DNA of 64,000 bases from an uncultured Clostridia bacterium (GTDB lineage Bacteria > Bacillota > Clostridia > TANB77 > CAG-508). The notes below the pieces were generated by a model, which worked only from the letters and a program-made list of their open reading frames with translations, searched no databases and was not told the origin of the DNA. Positions 27,727 through 36,542 of the stretch are shown here, piece by piece (within the stretch, counting starts at the first letter, position 1; each line of letters starts with the position of its first letter). The DNA lies in contig CALXVG010000004.1 in NCBI GenBank assembly GCA_944391955.1, positions 25,026-89,025 of the forward strand. Reading direction: 5' to 3'. The position numbers were made by a program, and so were the translations under genes.

Positions 27727-28227
27727 TTATTCAAAAAACACCAGCGTATTTTTTTCTATTTTCATTAGATTTTCTACAGAAAGTAGCTCTATATCCATTT
27801 TTATTCTTTCTATAATGTCTAATTTTATCTCGTTTATTGTTGTATAGCCGTTAAAATAAATGATTCCTATTTTTGGTACTTTATATTTGTTTTTTATTTT
27901 CTTTATTGTTTCTAACCATTTAGTTGCATCTGAATTGTAACCTTGTCTTAGCTCCAGAGCTGATTTCATCATCATATCTCTTGTTTCTTTTTCAGGTATT
28001 TCTAAAATTGGAGTTAAATCTTTTGTATAAAACTCATATGCTCCTATCCCTGAACTTGAATCTATTCCATGAGATGTTGCTTGAAAGAAACTCTCGTCAC
28101 GTTCTAACTGTCTGTTTACATATTCATTTCGTGCTTTTAACAAGGCTAATCCAGTATCTTTTCTTATTCTATTTAATTTTATCCTATTTATATTTTTAGA
28201 TAATACAACTCCTATCATCATTGTCAT
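27727..28227 (-). CDS. hypothetical protein, 166 residues
   Basis: A soluble-looking protein rich in Lys, Glu and Arg, with possible coiled-coil stretches (RKDTGLALLKARNEYVNRQL). No known motif is evident. Its stop codon abuts a REP-like unit. Position inside the Rhs island suggests an immunity or accessory role, but nothing in the sequence proves it. The first ATG codons (MTMM) leave the exact start open. Confidence 0.45.
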   Translation of the reverse strand: MTMMIGVVLSKNINRIKLNRIRKDTGLALLKARNEYVNRQLERDESFFQATSHGIDSSSGIGAYEFYTKDLTPILEIPEKETRDMMMKSALELRQGYNSDATKWLETIKKIKNKYKVPKIGIIYFNGYTTINEIKLDIIERIKMDIELLSVENLMKIEKNTLVFFE

Positions 28228-28274
28228 ATTTATTACCCCGATAAATAAAATTTACATTAACTTAAAAGTGTATA

Positions 28275-28658
28275 TTAATAAGCTTTATCCTTATTAGCCT
28301 TATTTATGAAATCTTTCTCTTCAACATCAATTTTTTCACAATATATTTTTACAGTATCCATTGATGCTTTTATAAGTGCTATTCCTACTGATTGGAAAGG
28401 CTTGTTTAAAGCTATAACTTTTTCGTTTTCTGGTAATACGTACCAATCTATTATATCTATACCTCCCCTGTGTTCTTCTCCTGTTATTTCACATAATAGA
28501 ACATTTGTAAATTTAAAATAAATCTCTTTTTTTATGTACCCATTAGTAGCTCTTATTGTAATATTTTTTTCAAGATCGTTATAATTAAATTCCTTTATAT
28601 TAAAGTCATGTAAATATAAATCTTCGAATTCTGTTTTATTCTTATATGTTATAGTCAT
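28275..28658 (-). CDS. hypothetical protein, 127 residues (paralogue of a nearby fragment)
   Basis: Begins MTITYKNKTEFEDLYLHDFNI and ends with an acidic stretch DVEEKDFINKANK. The segment IDWYVLPEN...IALIKASMDTVKIYCEKIDVEEK recurs in the 60-residue remnant about 1.1 kb to the right, so it is one of at least two copies of a small family in the island. AGGAGG lies before the ATG. Likely a cytosolic immunity-type protein by context; family not recognised. Confidence 0.6.
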   Translation of the reverse strand: MTITYKNKTEFEDLYLHDFNIKEFNYNDLEKNITIRATNGYIKKEIYFKFTNVLLCEITGEEHRGGIDIIDWYVLPENEKVIALNKPFQSVGIALIKASMDTVKIYCEKIDVEEKDFINKANKDKAY

Positions 28659-28691
28659 TTTTTATACCTCCTAAAAAAATATTTGCTTAAA

Positions 28692-28761
28692 TAGACATGT
28701 GACAAAGATTATTGGTTTGTAGCACAGAAATTGTAGACTCTCTGGCATTCTCATGTGTCTA
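28692..28761. repeat. inverted-repeat element related to the TAGACA units
   Basis: About 70 bases bounded by TAGACATG and CATGTGTCTA in opposite orientation, with no coding content, between two hypothetical genes. Confidence 0.6.
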
Positions 28762-28776
28762 TTCCATCCTTCTAAG

Positions 28777-29577
28777 TTAAAATAAATTTATCGCTTTTTC
28801 TATTAGACTATATTCTTTTCTAAATACCTTGCCTAATGTTAATAATCTAATATCTGATATTTTATCTTGTATTTCGTTTGGAAGAAGCATTTTTGTTTTA
28901 TGTAAATACGTCTTAAAAATTTCTCCATATGTTTCTTCTTCATTACCCTTTGGTAGCAGATGTTTCACTTTATTAAGTGTGTTTTTATATTCTTTAGAAA
29001 AGATATCTTCTGTTTTTAAATTTTTATCATCATCAATAACTTCTAGTTTAAGTGGAAAATGATTTTTCTCTACATTATCATACCATTCTTTTTGCCATAC
29101 TTTTCTTTCTTCCAATGTTTTTTTATATTTTCTCATATATTTTTTAATAATTTTCTTTTCTTTTTTCTCTAATATATTATATAGTTTTTTGTTATTAGCA
29201 AGTTCAAGCAGGGTAATTAACCATGTATCACATTTTGTTTCGTGTTTTTCTTTTATTGCTTTTTTTATACTATAGATATAACTGCTATGTATTAATTCTG
29301 CGGGCATAGTTTTTATTCTATTATAGATTATTTCAAATCCAGGCCAATTTTCATCTTGTAGCCATTCAAATAGGAATAGGTCATACTCACTCAAAATTTC
29401 GTCTGATTTCTGTACTATAATTCTTGCACAATTTTCCCAACTGCTTTTTTCACCAATTGGTTGCATAAGGAAATGTAGATTTTTTATTTTTTTCCCTTCT
29501 TCAATTCCAATTTTTTGTATTTTTTCATCATTATTAGAACTTAGCATTTCAAATAATTCATTAATTCCTATTTCCAC
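28777..29577 (-). CDS. hypothetical protein with DUF5071-like N-terminal part
   Basis: 266 residues. The stretch SEYDLFLFEWLQDENWPGF followed by EIIYNRI, and the ordering around it, resembles the DUF5071 helical repeat domain seen in immunity-like proteins; the Lys/Glu-rich second half (about 140-266) is not recognised. It lies between two copies of the small IDWYxL family. Domain naming is from memory of the motif and moderate only; an immunity role is inference from context. Confidence 0.5.
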   Translation of the reverse strand: MEIGINELFEMLSSNNDEKIQKIGIEEGKKIKNLHFLMQPIGEKSSWENCARIIVQKSDEILSEYDLFLFEWLQDENWPGFEIIYNRIKTMPAELIHSSYIYSIKKAIKEKHETKCDTWLITLLELANNKKLYNILEKKEKKIIKKYMRKYKKTLEERKVWQKEWYDNVEKNHFPLKLEVIDDDKNLKTEDIFSKEYKNTLNKVKHLLPKGNEEETYGEIFKTYLHKTKMLLPNEIQDKISDIRLLTLGKVFRKEYSLIEKAINLF

Positions 29578-29616
29578 TCTATTTCACCCCATCCTATTTG
29601 GTTGATACTAGTTTTG

Positions 29617-29799
29617 TTATGAAATTTCCTTTTCTTCAACATTAATTTTTTCACAATATATTTTTATGCTAGTTATTGATGCTTTTACAAACATAACTCC
29701 GATTGGTCTTACTTTTGCACTATATAATATAATTTTGGGTTCATCTGATAATTCATACCAATCTATAATATATGCTGGTTCACCTTTTAAACCCTCCAT
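29617..29799 (-). pseudogene. truncated paralogue of the 127-residue hypothetical gene
   Basis: Only the C-terminal half of the family is left (PAYIIDWYELSDEP to KIYCEKINVEEKEIS). The 5' end is lost just before a GGGGACACC-bounded element, so insertion or recombination at that element probably truncated it. Confidence 0.65.
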
Positions 29800-29831
29800 T
29801 CCATCTATCTTACAATGCTTACAATGCTTAT

Positions 29832-30135
29832 GGGGACACCTTCCTAAAACAGCTTTTTATTTTGCTCTTGAAATCTCCATTGTTTCTCTTAGAAATTCCA
29901 AAGAATTTTGTTTTCTACATACTTTATCATAAACTCACTATTCAAATAAAATATTTTTTATCATATACTAATTCTTCTCTATTTCTAAATAAGTCTCCTA
30001 AACTTTTTTCTTCTTTCTTATACATTTGTCCATATATTAGTATAGATAACTTAAATTTATACTAATCTTCCCAACTACTTTTTTTAATTATGCTTCTTTT
30101 TTCAAACAAATCAACCTGTTTTGGAAGGTGTCCCC
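29832..30135. mobile_element. 304-bp MITE-like element with ~20-bp terminal inverted repeats
   Basis: The ends read GGGGACACCTTCCTAAAACA and, inverted, GGGGACACCTTCCAAAACAG, differing by one inserted base. The interior has no intact frame; minus-strand scraps such as MIKYVENKILWNF might be the tail of a transposase, perhaps of the Y1 (REP-associated) type, but this is uncertain. The gap of about 390 bases between flanking genes is almost filled by it. Confidence 0.65.
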
Positions 30136-30192
30136 AAAGTAAAATCTTCCTATGTTTGTTCTACGTTTGTCTTTTTTACTTAAGTCAAATTT

Positions 30193-31137
30193 TTAATTTC
30201 TCTGTTCTTTCTTGTATATTGGAGATTGTCTCATATTATGTAATAAATAGCTGTCTATAAGTTCCGTTTCTAAGTCTTGCCATCTAATTGTGTTTAAATT
30301 CATTTTTGTAATAGGTATAAATTCAATTTTAGGTGGCTTAATGTTTGTGTAGTTGCCTAGATATATCAATTCCTCTTTAAATTTATTTGCTGCACTTTTT
30401 GATGTAACTATTATAGTTAATTGATATTCTGGTAATAAACCATATTCATCTGTTTCAAATGACATTCCTTTAATTTGTTCTTCTAATGGTATTATTGCTG
30501 AACTTCCTGCAAATCTGTCTCGAAAAAAACAAGTAGATGTCTGAATATACTTCAATTTATTGATTTCTTCTTCTGTTTTTGGAATTATATCATTTTCTGT
30601 AATTTTTACCCTTACAATAGGAATTGTATGTTCTGGCCACCATATTGTCTCATCTACTTTTTGTATTATTAAATATTTGTCTTTTAATTGGTTTTGTTCT
30701 GCATACTCACTTTTTAATTTGTATGCAAATACATCGCCTATTTTCCATTCGCATTTATATATTCTATACTTTGATATCTTCTTTTCAGGTGGCTGTGGGC
30801 TAAGTAGTTTTTCTTTTAGCTCTTCTAATACTTTTTTCCTTCTTTCATATAAGCTTATGTCTTCTTTCCATCGTTCTAAGTCTGTACCTTCCTCTATGCA
30901 CTTTAACGCTTCTTTTTTTACATCTTCTTCTAATCGTCCTAATCTCCATTGGGTCTCAGCTAATGCGAACCAAAATAAAGATGCTTCTTCTATATCCTCT
31001 AGCATGTCTTGATTTTCTTCAATTGTTTCTTCTGTAGCCTCTTTGTTTGTTTTTCCTCTATGCAATTTGTCCTTATATGTATCTTTTACATCTAATGTTG
31101 TATCATCTTGATACAAATTTACTCCCCATGTTCCCAT
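30193..31137 (-). CDS. DUF4259-like protein (candidate immunity protein)
   Basis: 314 residues. The start MGTWGVNLYQDDTTLDVKDTY has the MGxWGxxxxxxDxALDxxD form of DUF4259 proteins, followed by a charged helical middle (about 35-115) and a C-terminal beta-rich region (YRIYKCEWKIGDVFAYKL onwards, about 125-300). GGAAGTAAAAG precedes the ATG. It stands directly downstream of the orphan Rhs tip with a GIY-YIG nuclease, in the position of its immunity gene. Domain call is fair, the pairing is inferred. Confidence 0.6.
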   Translation of the reverse strand: MGTWGVNLYQDDTTLDVKDTYKDKLHRGKTNKEATEETIEENQDMLEDIEEASLFWFALAETQWRLGRLEEDVKKEALKCIEEGTDLERWKEDISLYERRKKVLEELKEKLLSPQPPEKKISKYRIYKCEWKIGDVFAYKLKSEYAEQNQLKDKYLIIQKVDETIWWPEHTIPIVRVKITENDIIPKTEEEINKLKYIQTSTCFFRDRFAGSSAIIPLEEQIKGMSFETDEYGLLPEYQLTIIVTSKSAANKFKEELIYLGNYTNIKPPKIEFIPITKMNLNTIRWQDLETELIDSYLLHNMRQSPIYKKEQRN

Positions 31138-31201
31138 TTCTTTTACTTCCTTTCTTTGTTAGGGAGTTTTGTTTTCTCCCCAACATTTATAATAAATCAA
31201 T

Positions 31202-31984
31202 TTATGGTCCTACATATGTTTCACTATCAAAGAAATATATTTGTGCAGCATTCATATAAATATTATACTTGCGATTGTTCCTTGCTATTCCATTTATTTG
31301 ATTATTCATTTGGTTGTTTCTATTTAGTGTAGAATAGTACATTATAAGATATTGTTCAAGTCCTCTTGCCTCTGGTTTAGTTAAATTGTCTTTTTCTATA
31401 TAAAATTCTAAATTTGCTTTAAAAGGATTATTTCTATGTGCAATTTTTCTTTTTTCAGGATTAGTAGTTCTGCCAACATATTGTACCATACCTGCACTAT
31501 CTTTTAGAGTGTAAACTGTATGTTTGACTTCTTTATATTTAGTTTGCGTTTTTACTGTCGCCTTTTTTCCTGTTATTGTATTTATTGCATTTCCAACAGA
31601 ACTCGCTACCCAACTTGCTACTTGTGCAGTTGCTTCTGCAGTTGCTATCCATGTTTCTTCTGGTATTGCTACTATTGCTATTAGACCTACAACTACTTAC
31701 ACTAAAGATCCTATTCCAATTGCAAATGTCCCATTTGGATCATAATTGCTTGTAGGATTGTTTAAGCAATAAGCATATATATTATGAGTTAAAATCCCTC
31801 CTATTTGTCCACCATAGCCATCTCCATTCAAAAACCTACCCCACTCTGGGTTATAATACCTACTCTGCAAATAATATAATCCGGTCTCAGTATCATATCT
31901 ATAACTATGGTATCTATATGGGTTTATTATTCCTATATTATTTTGATTTGTTATTTCTTGTCCATCTGTATCTGTTATAGACAT
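31202..31984 (-). pseudogene. orphan Rhs tip with GIY-YIG/URI nuclease toxin, broken by a TAA
   Basis: The first part is an Rhs repeat-associated core (YRYDTETGLYYLQSRYYNPEW, GRFLNGDGYGG, AYCLNNPTSNYDPNG). After one in-frame TAA (31697-31699) the same frame goes on through a linker to VQYVGRTTNPEKRKIAHR and LTKPEARGLEQYLI, the signature of GIY-YIG/URI-fold nuclease toxins. There is no signal peptide or full-length Rhs barrel. The 5' end starts at a TAGACA...TGTCTA repeat. It is a displaced toxin cassette that could recombine into a full Rhs gene by its conserved core. A nonsense mutation makes it inactive as it stands. Confidence 0.75.
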
Positions 31985-32004
31985 AAACCCCGTCCCCGTG
32001 TCTA
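31978..32004. repeat. REP-like unit, TAGACA...TGTCTA
   Basis: Identical by eye to the copy about 5 kb to the left. It truncates the 5' end of the orphan Rhs tip. Confidence 0.8.
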
Positions 32005-32034
32005 CTTTGTCGATGGCAAAACTCGGTTTTCATA

Positions 32035-32943
32035 TTATTTAATTAATCCTTCATAAATACAGTCTAAAATCCTTTTATATATTCTATTAAAATCAATATT
32101 CATATCATAAGTTAATTGTAAATATAATTTGTTTTTATCTGCTATTTTTATTTTTTCTTTATTATATATTGTTAATAATTCAATAATAATTTCTTTTAGT
32201 TCTTTTTCATTAATAATATCCTGATATTCTTCCAAAATTTGTACGCTTTCAATAATATTCTTTTCAAGATTTTTAAATAGTTGTATATATATTTTTTCTT
32301 GTTCTTTTAGTGAATAATTATAATAATTCATTCCCATTAATGTATCAATATTTCTATATCTATATGAACTAAAATGTTCATATATTTGTACAAAACTAAA
32401 TAGTAACTGTTCCCAAGTGGTAAGTTTTTTTTTGCCACAATTAATTTCTTTATCTAAAACTGCATTAGCAATTCCCTCTTTATCATCATATATTTCTTCA
32501 TATAAATTAATTGTACAACTTTCATATAATTTATTAAAATATTCTTTTTCTTCTACTTTCACATATATATCATCACATAATATAGAAATATCATACTTAC
32601 TAAGGGAAATATCAATTTTTAAGTGATTAAATGTTTTATGAATTTTATAAAATAACCAATATTCATTTTGTATCTCTTCATTATTCATTGTATTATTTTT
32701 TTTCTTGGTATTATTGTATTTTACACTAGCATTAATAAATACTATTCTTGCTTGTCCCCACACTTTTTTGTCTAAATCCATTATAAAATTGTTTTTTTCA
32801 AAATACATTTTAACAATATGTGTATCATGTCTGTTATTCAATATTTTTTCTGCATTTTCTAATAGTTCTCTTTCTTCGATTTTGTGATTTTTTTCTTCTT
32901 CAACGGATTTATTGTTTATAAAACATTCTTTATAATATTCCAT
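32035..32943 (-). CDS. hypothetical protein, 302 residues (candidate immunity protein)
   Basis: Acidic, Tyr/Lys-rich, predicted soluble and helical, starting MEYYKECFINNKSVEEEKNH. It begins 15 bases after the end of the Rhs toxin tip, the classical place for the cognate immunity gene. No family is recognised, and the toxin partner is uncharacterised. Confidence 0.6.
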   Translation of the reverse strand: MEYYKECFINNKSVEEEKNHKIEERELLENAEKILNNRHDTHIVKMYFEKNNFIMDLDKKVWGQARIVFINASVKYNNTKKKNNTMNNEEIQNEYWLFYKIHKTFNHLKIDISLSKYDISILCDDIYVKVEEKEYFNKLYESCTINLYEEIYDDKEGIANAVLDKEINCGKKKLTTWEQLLFSFVQIYEHFSSYRYRNIDTLMGMNYYNYSLKEQEKIYIQLFKNLEKNIIESVQILEEYQDIINEKELKEIIIELLTIYNKEKIKIADKNKLYLQLTYDMNIDFNRIYKRILDCIYEGLIK

Positions 32944-32958
32944 ACTAAATTTATCCCC

Positions 32959-33924
32959 CTATCTTTTCTCAAGGTATGGTTCTAAATAAACATGCCCATA
33001 AAACCAAATATGTGGTTTTCCGTGTTTATCATTTATATGATAATGATAATAATATCCTAACCTAGGATTACCGTTTTTATCTCTATCGATTTCAATGAAT
33101 CTTTGAGGAAAAAACTTAACTATTTCATATGCTGCGGACTGATTAGCACATATGATGTTGTTTCCTTCTAAAACTTGATTTAAAGCCTCATATTTTGTTA
33201 ACGGAGTCCCTGGTGTAGCTCTCTTACTAGCTTTCCAATACTCAATTTCTATTGGTTTTGTATTTGGTATTGCTACTTCTTTCGTTTTTTCTTTAGACTT
33301 ATCATTATCCTTAATATTATCAATGATAGTTCCACCAATTGCAATTCCTCCTGCCAATCCTACTGCAGCTAATATAAAATCTTTAATGCCTCCTACAATG
33401 AAAGGTATTGCAAAAGCTATATCTCCATCTGGATCATAGTTGTTTATTGGATTATTCAAGCAATATGCATATATATTGTGAGTTAAAATTCCTCCTATTT
33501 GTCCACCATAGTTATCACCATTTAAAAACCTACCCCACTCTGGGTTATAATACCTACTCTGCAAATAATATAATCCGGTCTCTGTATCATATCTATAACT
33601 ACGATATCTATATGGGTTTATTATTCCTATGTGTGTTGTGTCTGTTATTTCGTTTCCGTCTGCGTCTTTTATGCTGATTGGGTTGCCCCAGCTGTCATAT
33701 GTATATTGTACTATTTGCTGTAAGTTATTGTCAAGTATTCCTATTATATCTCCTTGTAGGTTTTTGATATAGTAGTATTCTGTGTTGTTGTATTTTAGTC
33801 CTATTATGTTTCCATTTTCATCGTAGCTGTAATATATTACGTCATTGCTTCCGTCTTTTTTCTCGTATATTACATTTGTTCCTTCTAAGTGATATTGTGT
33901 TGTTACTCCATTTACTGTTTTTGC
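32959..33924 (-). CDS. Rhs core with C-terminal toxin domain, lacking its N-terminal part
   Basis: The frame runs from VNGVTTQYHLEGTNVIYEKK through Rhs/YD repeats (YSYDENGNIIGLKYN, YTYDSWGNPISIKDADG) to the core QSRYYNPEWGRFLNG and then to a variable tip. The tip has a hydrophobic glycine-rich linker (about 55-85 residues after the core) and ends in YYYHYHINDKHGKPHIWFYG, a His-rich C-terminus that I cannot assign to a toxin family. No good start lies at its beginning; it abuts the signal-peptide ORF in another frame. An immunity-type gene follows at once. Confidence 0.7.
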   Translation of the reverse strand, partial: AKTVNGVTTQYHLEGTNVIYEKKDGSNDVIYYSYDENGNIIGLKYNNTEYYYIKNLQGDIIGILDNNLQQIVQYTYDSWGNPISIKDADGNEITDTTHIGIINPYRYRSYRYDTETGLYYLQSRYYNPEWGRFLNGDNYGGQIGGILTHNIYAYCLNNPINNYDPDGDIAFAIPFIVGGIKDFILAAVGLAGGIAIGGTIIDNIKDNDKSKEKTKEVAIPNTKPIEIEYWKASKRATPGTPLTKYEALNQVLEGNNIICANQSAAYEIVKFFPQRFIEIDRDKNGNPRLGYYYHYHINDKHGKPHIWFYGHVYLEPYLEKR

Positions 33925-34145
33925 TCTTCTAATTCGCCTACTACTACTGGCGCTTCTGCTTCTTTTGCTTCTTCTGTTTCTTTAATGTGTTTTTCTAAGC
34001 TTTCGATTGTTTTGTCGTTTTTTGTCATATCGTTAACCGCTATAACAATGTTGGGCATAAATTGAAAGACCATCACAAACAATAGCATTGTTGCAATGGT
34101 CTTTTTCAAGATTTTGTTTTTTGTATGTTTACTACTATACATCAA
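33912..34145 (-). pseudogene. signal-peptide end of a deleted Rhs/WapA-like protein
   Basis: 77 residues: a basic start, a hydrophobic signal (about 15-36, IATMLLFVMVFQFMPNIVIA) and a charged segment with TEEAKEAEAPVVVGELEE. It ends where the Rhs core region begins but in another frame (offset of -1 or +2). The most natural reading is that the middle of a large secreted Rhs protein was deleted, joining start and end out of frame. The junction holds no CGG, so it differs from the other frame breaks of this window. Confidence 0.65.
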
Positions 34146-34225
34146 ACTCCCCCTTCCTTTTTGCCATAATTATATAACAGAAATATATTTAAGGTAAATT
34201 GATAGTTAATATTTCTAAAACTCTA

Positions 34226-34252
34226 TAGCCATAAATTCTGTCTCCATGTCCA
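34226..34252. repeat. degenerate REP-like unit
   Basis: A TAGCCA...TGTCCA copy with several changes from the other TAGACA...TGTCTA units. It marks the right end of the toxin island, next to the intact acpP 3' flank. Confidence 0.5.
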
Positions 34253-34281
34253 AATCACCTTTTTTATGTGTCTCTAAAAAC

Positions 34282-34429
34282 TATGATTGACAACTTTCTT
34301 GCTGATATAATTTTAATAATAAAACTCCCAGTTTTTATAACTGAGAGTTCTATATTTTTTAAATATTGTTTTTTATATAATCAACTAGGTTTTTTACTTC
34401 TAAGATTTTATCTGCTTGGTCATCTGATA
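34282..34429 (-). repeat. right copy of the acpP 3'-end direct repeat
   Basis: The intact original: the last third of acpP plus its terminator. Two base differences from the left copy were seen (GACAACTTT for GACAATTTT; ACTAGGTT for ACTAGATT). Confidence 0.9.
34323..34349 (-). terminator. acpP terminator
   Basis: 11-bp arms AACTCTCAGTT and AACTGGGAGTT (minus strand, one mismatch) around a 5-base loop, followed by TTATTATT. The same structure is present in the left duplicate. Confidence 0.8.
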
Positions 34430-34598
34430 TTTCTACATTAAATCTTTCTTCTATTGACATTACTAATTCAACAACGTCTAATGAGTCTGCACCTAAATCA
34501 TCTGTGAATGCTGCCTCCATTGTTACTTTTTCTTCGTCAACTCCTAGTTGTTCTACTATTAGCTCTTTTAGAGCTTGGAAAATTTCTTCTTCATTCAT
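34359..34598 (-). CDS. acpP: acyl carrier protein
   Basis: 79-residue acidic four-helix carrier. The phosphopantetheine site is the Ser in [20 protein letters not shown] (about Ser 38). It lies 32 bases downstream of an acyl-activating enzyme, which suggests that the ligase may load this ACP. The 3' part is duplicated at the far end of the toxin island. Other fatty-acid synthesis genes are not in the window, so whether this is the main ACP is open. Confidence 0.93.
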   Translation of the reverse strand: MNEEEIFQALKELIVEQLGVDEEKVTMEAAFTDDLGADSLDVVELVMSIEERFNVEISDDQADKILEVKNLVDYIKNNI

Positions 34599-34630
34599 TT
34601 TATCTTCATCCTTTCTTATTTATATTTATT

Positions 34631-36484
34631 TTAAACTCCAACATTCTTTTTAAGCTCTTCTGCTCTTTTTATTTTCATTGTTGTTGTTTTCGCAAATTCA
34701 CCATTTTTTATTTCTAATTCTTTAATAACTTTATATGAAACTAATTTTTTATTTACTTCTTTTATTTTGTCCCATATAATTTTATGTATTTCTTTGTCTC
34801 CTAAGTCTTTACCATAATGCTCTTCAATATATTCTTTATTTGGAATTACTCTGGCTGTTATTTTTAATTCATTACCTTTATCTTCTTTTCCATAAATCAT
34901 ACATTCTTTTATTTCTCGTACTTTTCCTAGCATTAATTCAATTTCTTCTGGATATATGTTTTTTCCATTTTGAGTTACAATAACATTTTTGCTTCTTCCT
35001 GTGATATAAATAAATCCATTTTCATCTATATAACCTAAGTCTCCTGAATGGAACCATCCATCTTTTATTACTTCGTCTGTTGCCTCTTGATTTTCATAAT
35101 ATCCAAGCATTAGTGATGTACTTTTTATTAGAATTTCTCCTTCTCCATCTTCATTTGGATTGTCAATTTTAATTTCTGTACATATAACTGGTTTTCCAAC
35201 AGAACCAATTGTTGGATTAAAATCAGGTGTTAATGTTGCTATTGGTGCAGTTTCTGTTAACCCATAGCCTTGTAAGAATTTTATTCCTATATCTGATAAC
35301 CATTTTCCTACTTTTGGATCTATTGGCGCTGCTGCTGATACTATAATTCTCATGTTTCCGCCTAAATTATCATGTATCTCTTTAAATACTTTTCTTTTTA
35401 TATCAATATTTACAGCACTTAATGCATTTGTCATATGTATCATTGAATTTACTAGTGTTTCTTTTTTGTTTTTTCTAATTGTTTCATTAATTTTTTTGTA
35501 AATACTTTCAATTAATAAAGGAACACCTAAAACTATTGTTGGATGTGTTTCTTTTAAATTTTGTACTATATGCTTTAATCCCTCACATATTGCTATGCTT
35601 GCTCCGCTTGCTACTGGAACTAAGAATCCTATTGTTGATTCATAACAATGATGTAATGGTAATACTGAGAAAAATCTATCTGTTGGATATATTTTTACAT
35701 ATGCTGATACTGCATTAATATTTTCTGCTAAATTTTTACTAGATAGCATAATTCCTTTTGATTCTGCTGTTGTTCCTGAAGTAAAGATTAGTACTTTAAA
35801 ATCTTCTGGTTCTATTTTTATATTTATGTATTTTTTATCGCCTTTTTTTACTAATTTTTCTCCATCTGCAATTATTTTTTCTATTCCTATTGTTTTATCT
35901 GTTTTGTTGAATTCTGCTTCTGAATTCATTTCAACAAAATATTGCACAGTTGTTAATGCTGATTTTGTTTTTTCTATTAATTCTTTTTTCTTTTTGTTGT
36001 AGATTATTACATCTGCTCTTGACCTATTTATAACATTAATAAATTCATTCTCTGGTAATTCTTTATCTACTGGGACTGCAATTCCATCAGAGCAAAGCAT
36101 TGTCATATATGATACATACCAATAATATGTAGTATGACCTACAATAACTACTCTTTTTCCTTTTAGTCCTGATAATAAATTTGTTAAACCTGTTCCTAAG
36201 TTCGTTACGTCTTTTTTAAAATCTCCATATGTTTTTGTTTCATATTTTTTCTTTGGATCTGTTTTTTCTAATACGAACTCTTTTTTTGCATATTTTTCAG
36301 TGTTTTGTAAAAATACTTCTTTTATTGTTCTATATTTTGTAGGTTCATAAACAACTGGAACCTTTTCATTTTTCATTTTCTTTTCTAGTTTTGAATAGTC
36401 GACATTTAATTCTTCAATTTCTTCTATGTCTTTCATTTTTATATCTGAAAATTTAAGTTTTGGTATTTTTTTAAGAATATCCAC
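34631..36484 (-). CDS. AMP-forming long-chain acyl-CoA/acyl-ACP synthetase
   Basis: ANL-superfamily enzyme that activates a fatty acid as acyl-AMP. P-loop IFTSGTTAESKGIML (about 228-242), GYGLTETAPIATL (A5 motif, about 416-428), GWFHSGDLGYIDENGFIYITG (A7) and KNVIVTQNGKNIYPEEIE (A8/hinge) with the C-terminal catalytic Lys region are visible; 617 residues. Gene order TetR regulator, synthetase, acpP and a TetR-type operator in front make it a regulated fatty acid-loading unit. CoA or ACP as acceptor cannot be decided from sequence. Confidence 0.9.
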   Translation of the reverse strand: MDILKKIPKLKFSDIKMKDIEEIEELNVDYSKLEKKMKNEKVPVVYEPTKYRTIKEVFLQNTEKYAKKEFVLEKTDPKKKYETKTYGDFKKDVTNLGTGLTNLLSGLKGKRVVIVGHTTYYWYVSYMTMLCSDGIAVPVDKELPENEFINVINRSRADVIIYNKKKKELIEKTKSALTTVQYFVEMNSEAEFNKTDKTIGIEKIIADGEKLVKKGDKKYINIKIEPEDFKVLIFTSGTTAESKGIMLSSKNLAENINAVSAYVKIYPTDRFFSVLPLHHCYESTIGFLVPVASGASIAICEGLKHIVQNLKETHPTIVLGVPLLIESIYKKINETIRKNKKETLVNSMIHMTNALSAVNIDIKRKVFKEIHDNLGGNMRIIVSAAAPIDPKVGKWLSDIGIKFLQGYGLTETAPIATLTPDFNPTIGSVGKPVICTEIKIDNPNEDGEGEILIKSTSLMLGYYENQEATDEVIKDGWFHSGDLGYIDENGFIYITGRSKNVIVTQNGKNIYPEEIELMLGKVREIKECMIYGKEDKGNELKITARVIPNKEYIEEHYGKDLGDKEIHKIIWDKIKEVNKKLVSYKVIKELEIKNGEFAKTTTMKIKRAEELKKNVGV

Positions 36485-36542
36485 TTTTTTTCCTCCTCGT
36501 AATTTGCATATATATTTATAACATAAAAGTTTTTAAATGTCA

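Noticed and set aside
31697..31699. TAA as a recoded sense codon
   Set aside because: TAA ends most native genes in the window normally, so a nonsense mutation is more likely.
33900..33930. CGG-type +1 shift joining the signal-peptide ORF and the Rhs core
   Set aside because: There is no CGG at the junction and the offset is -1 or +2; an internal deletion explains it better.
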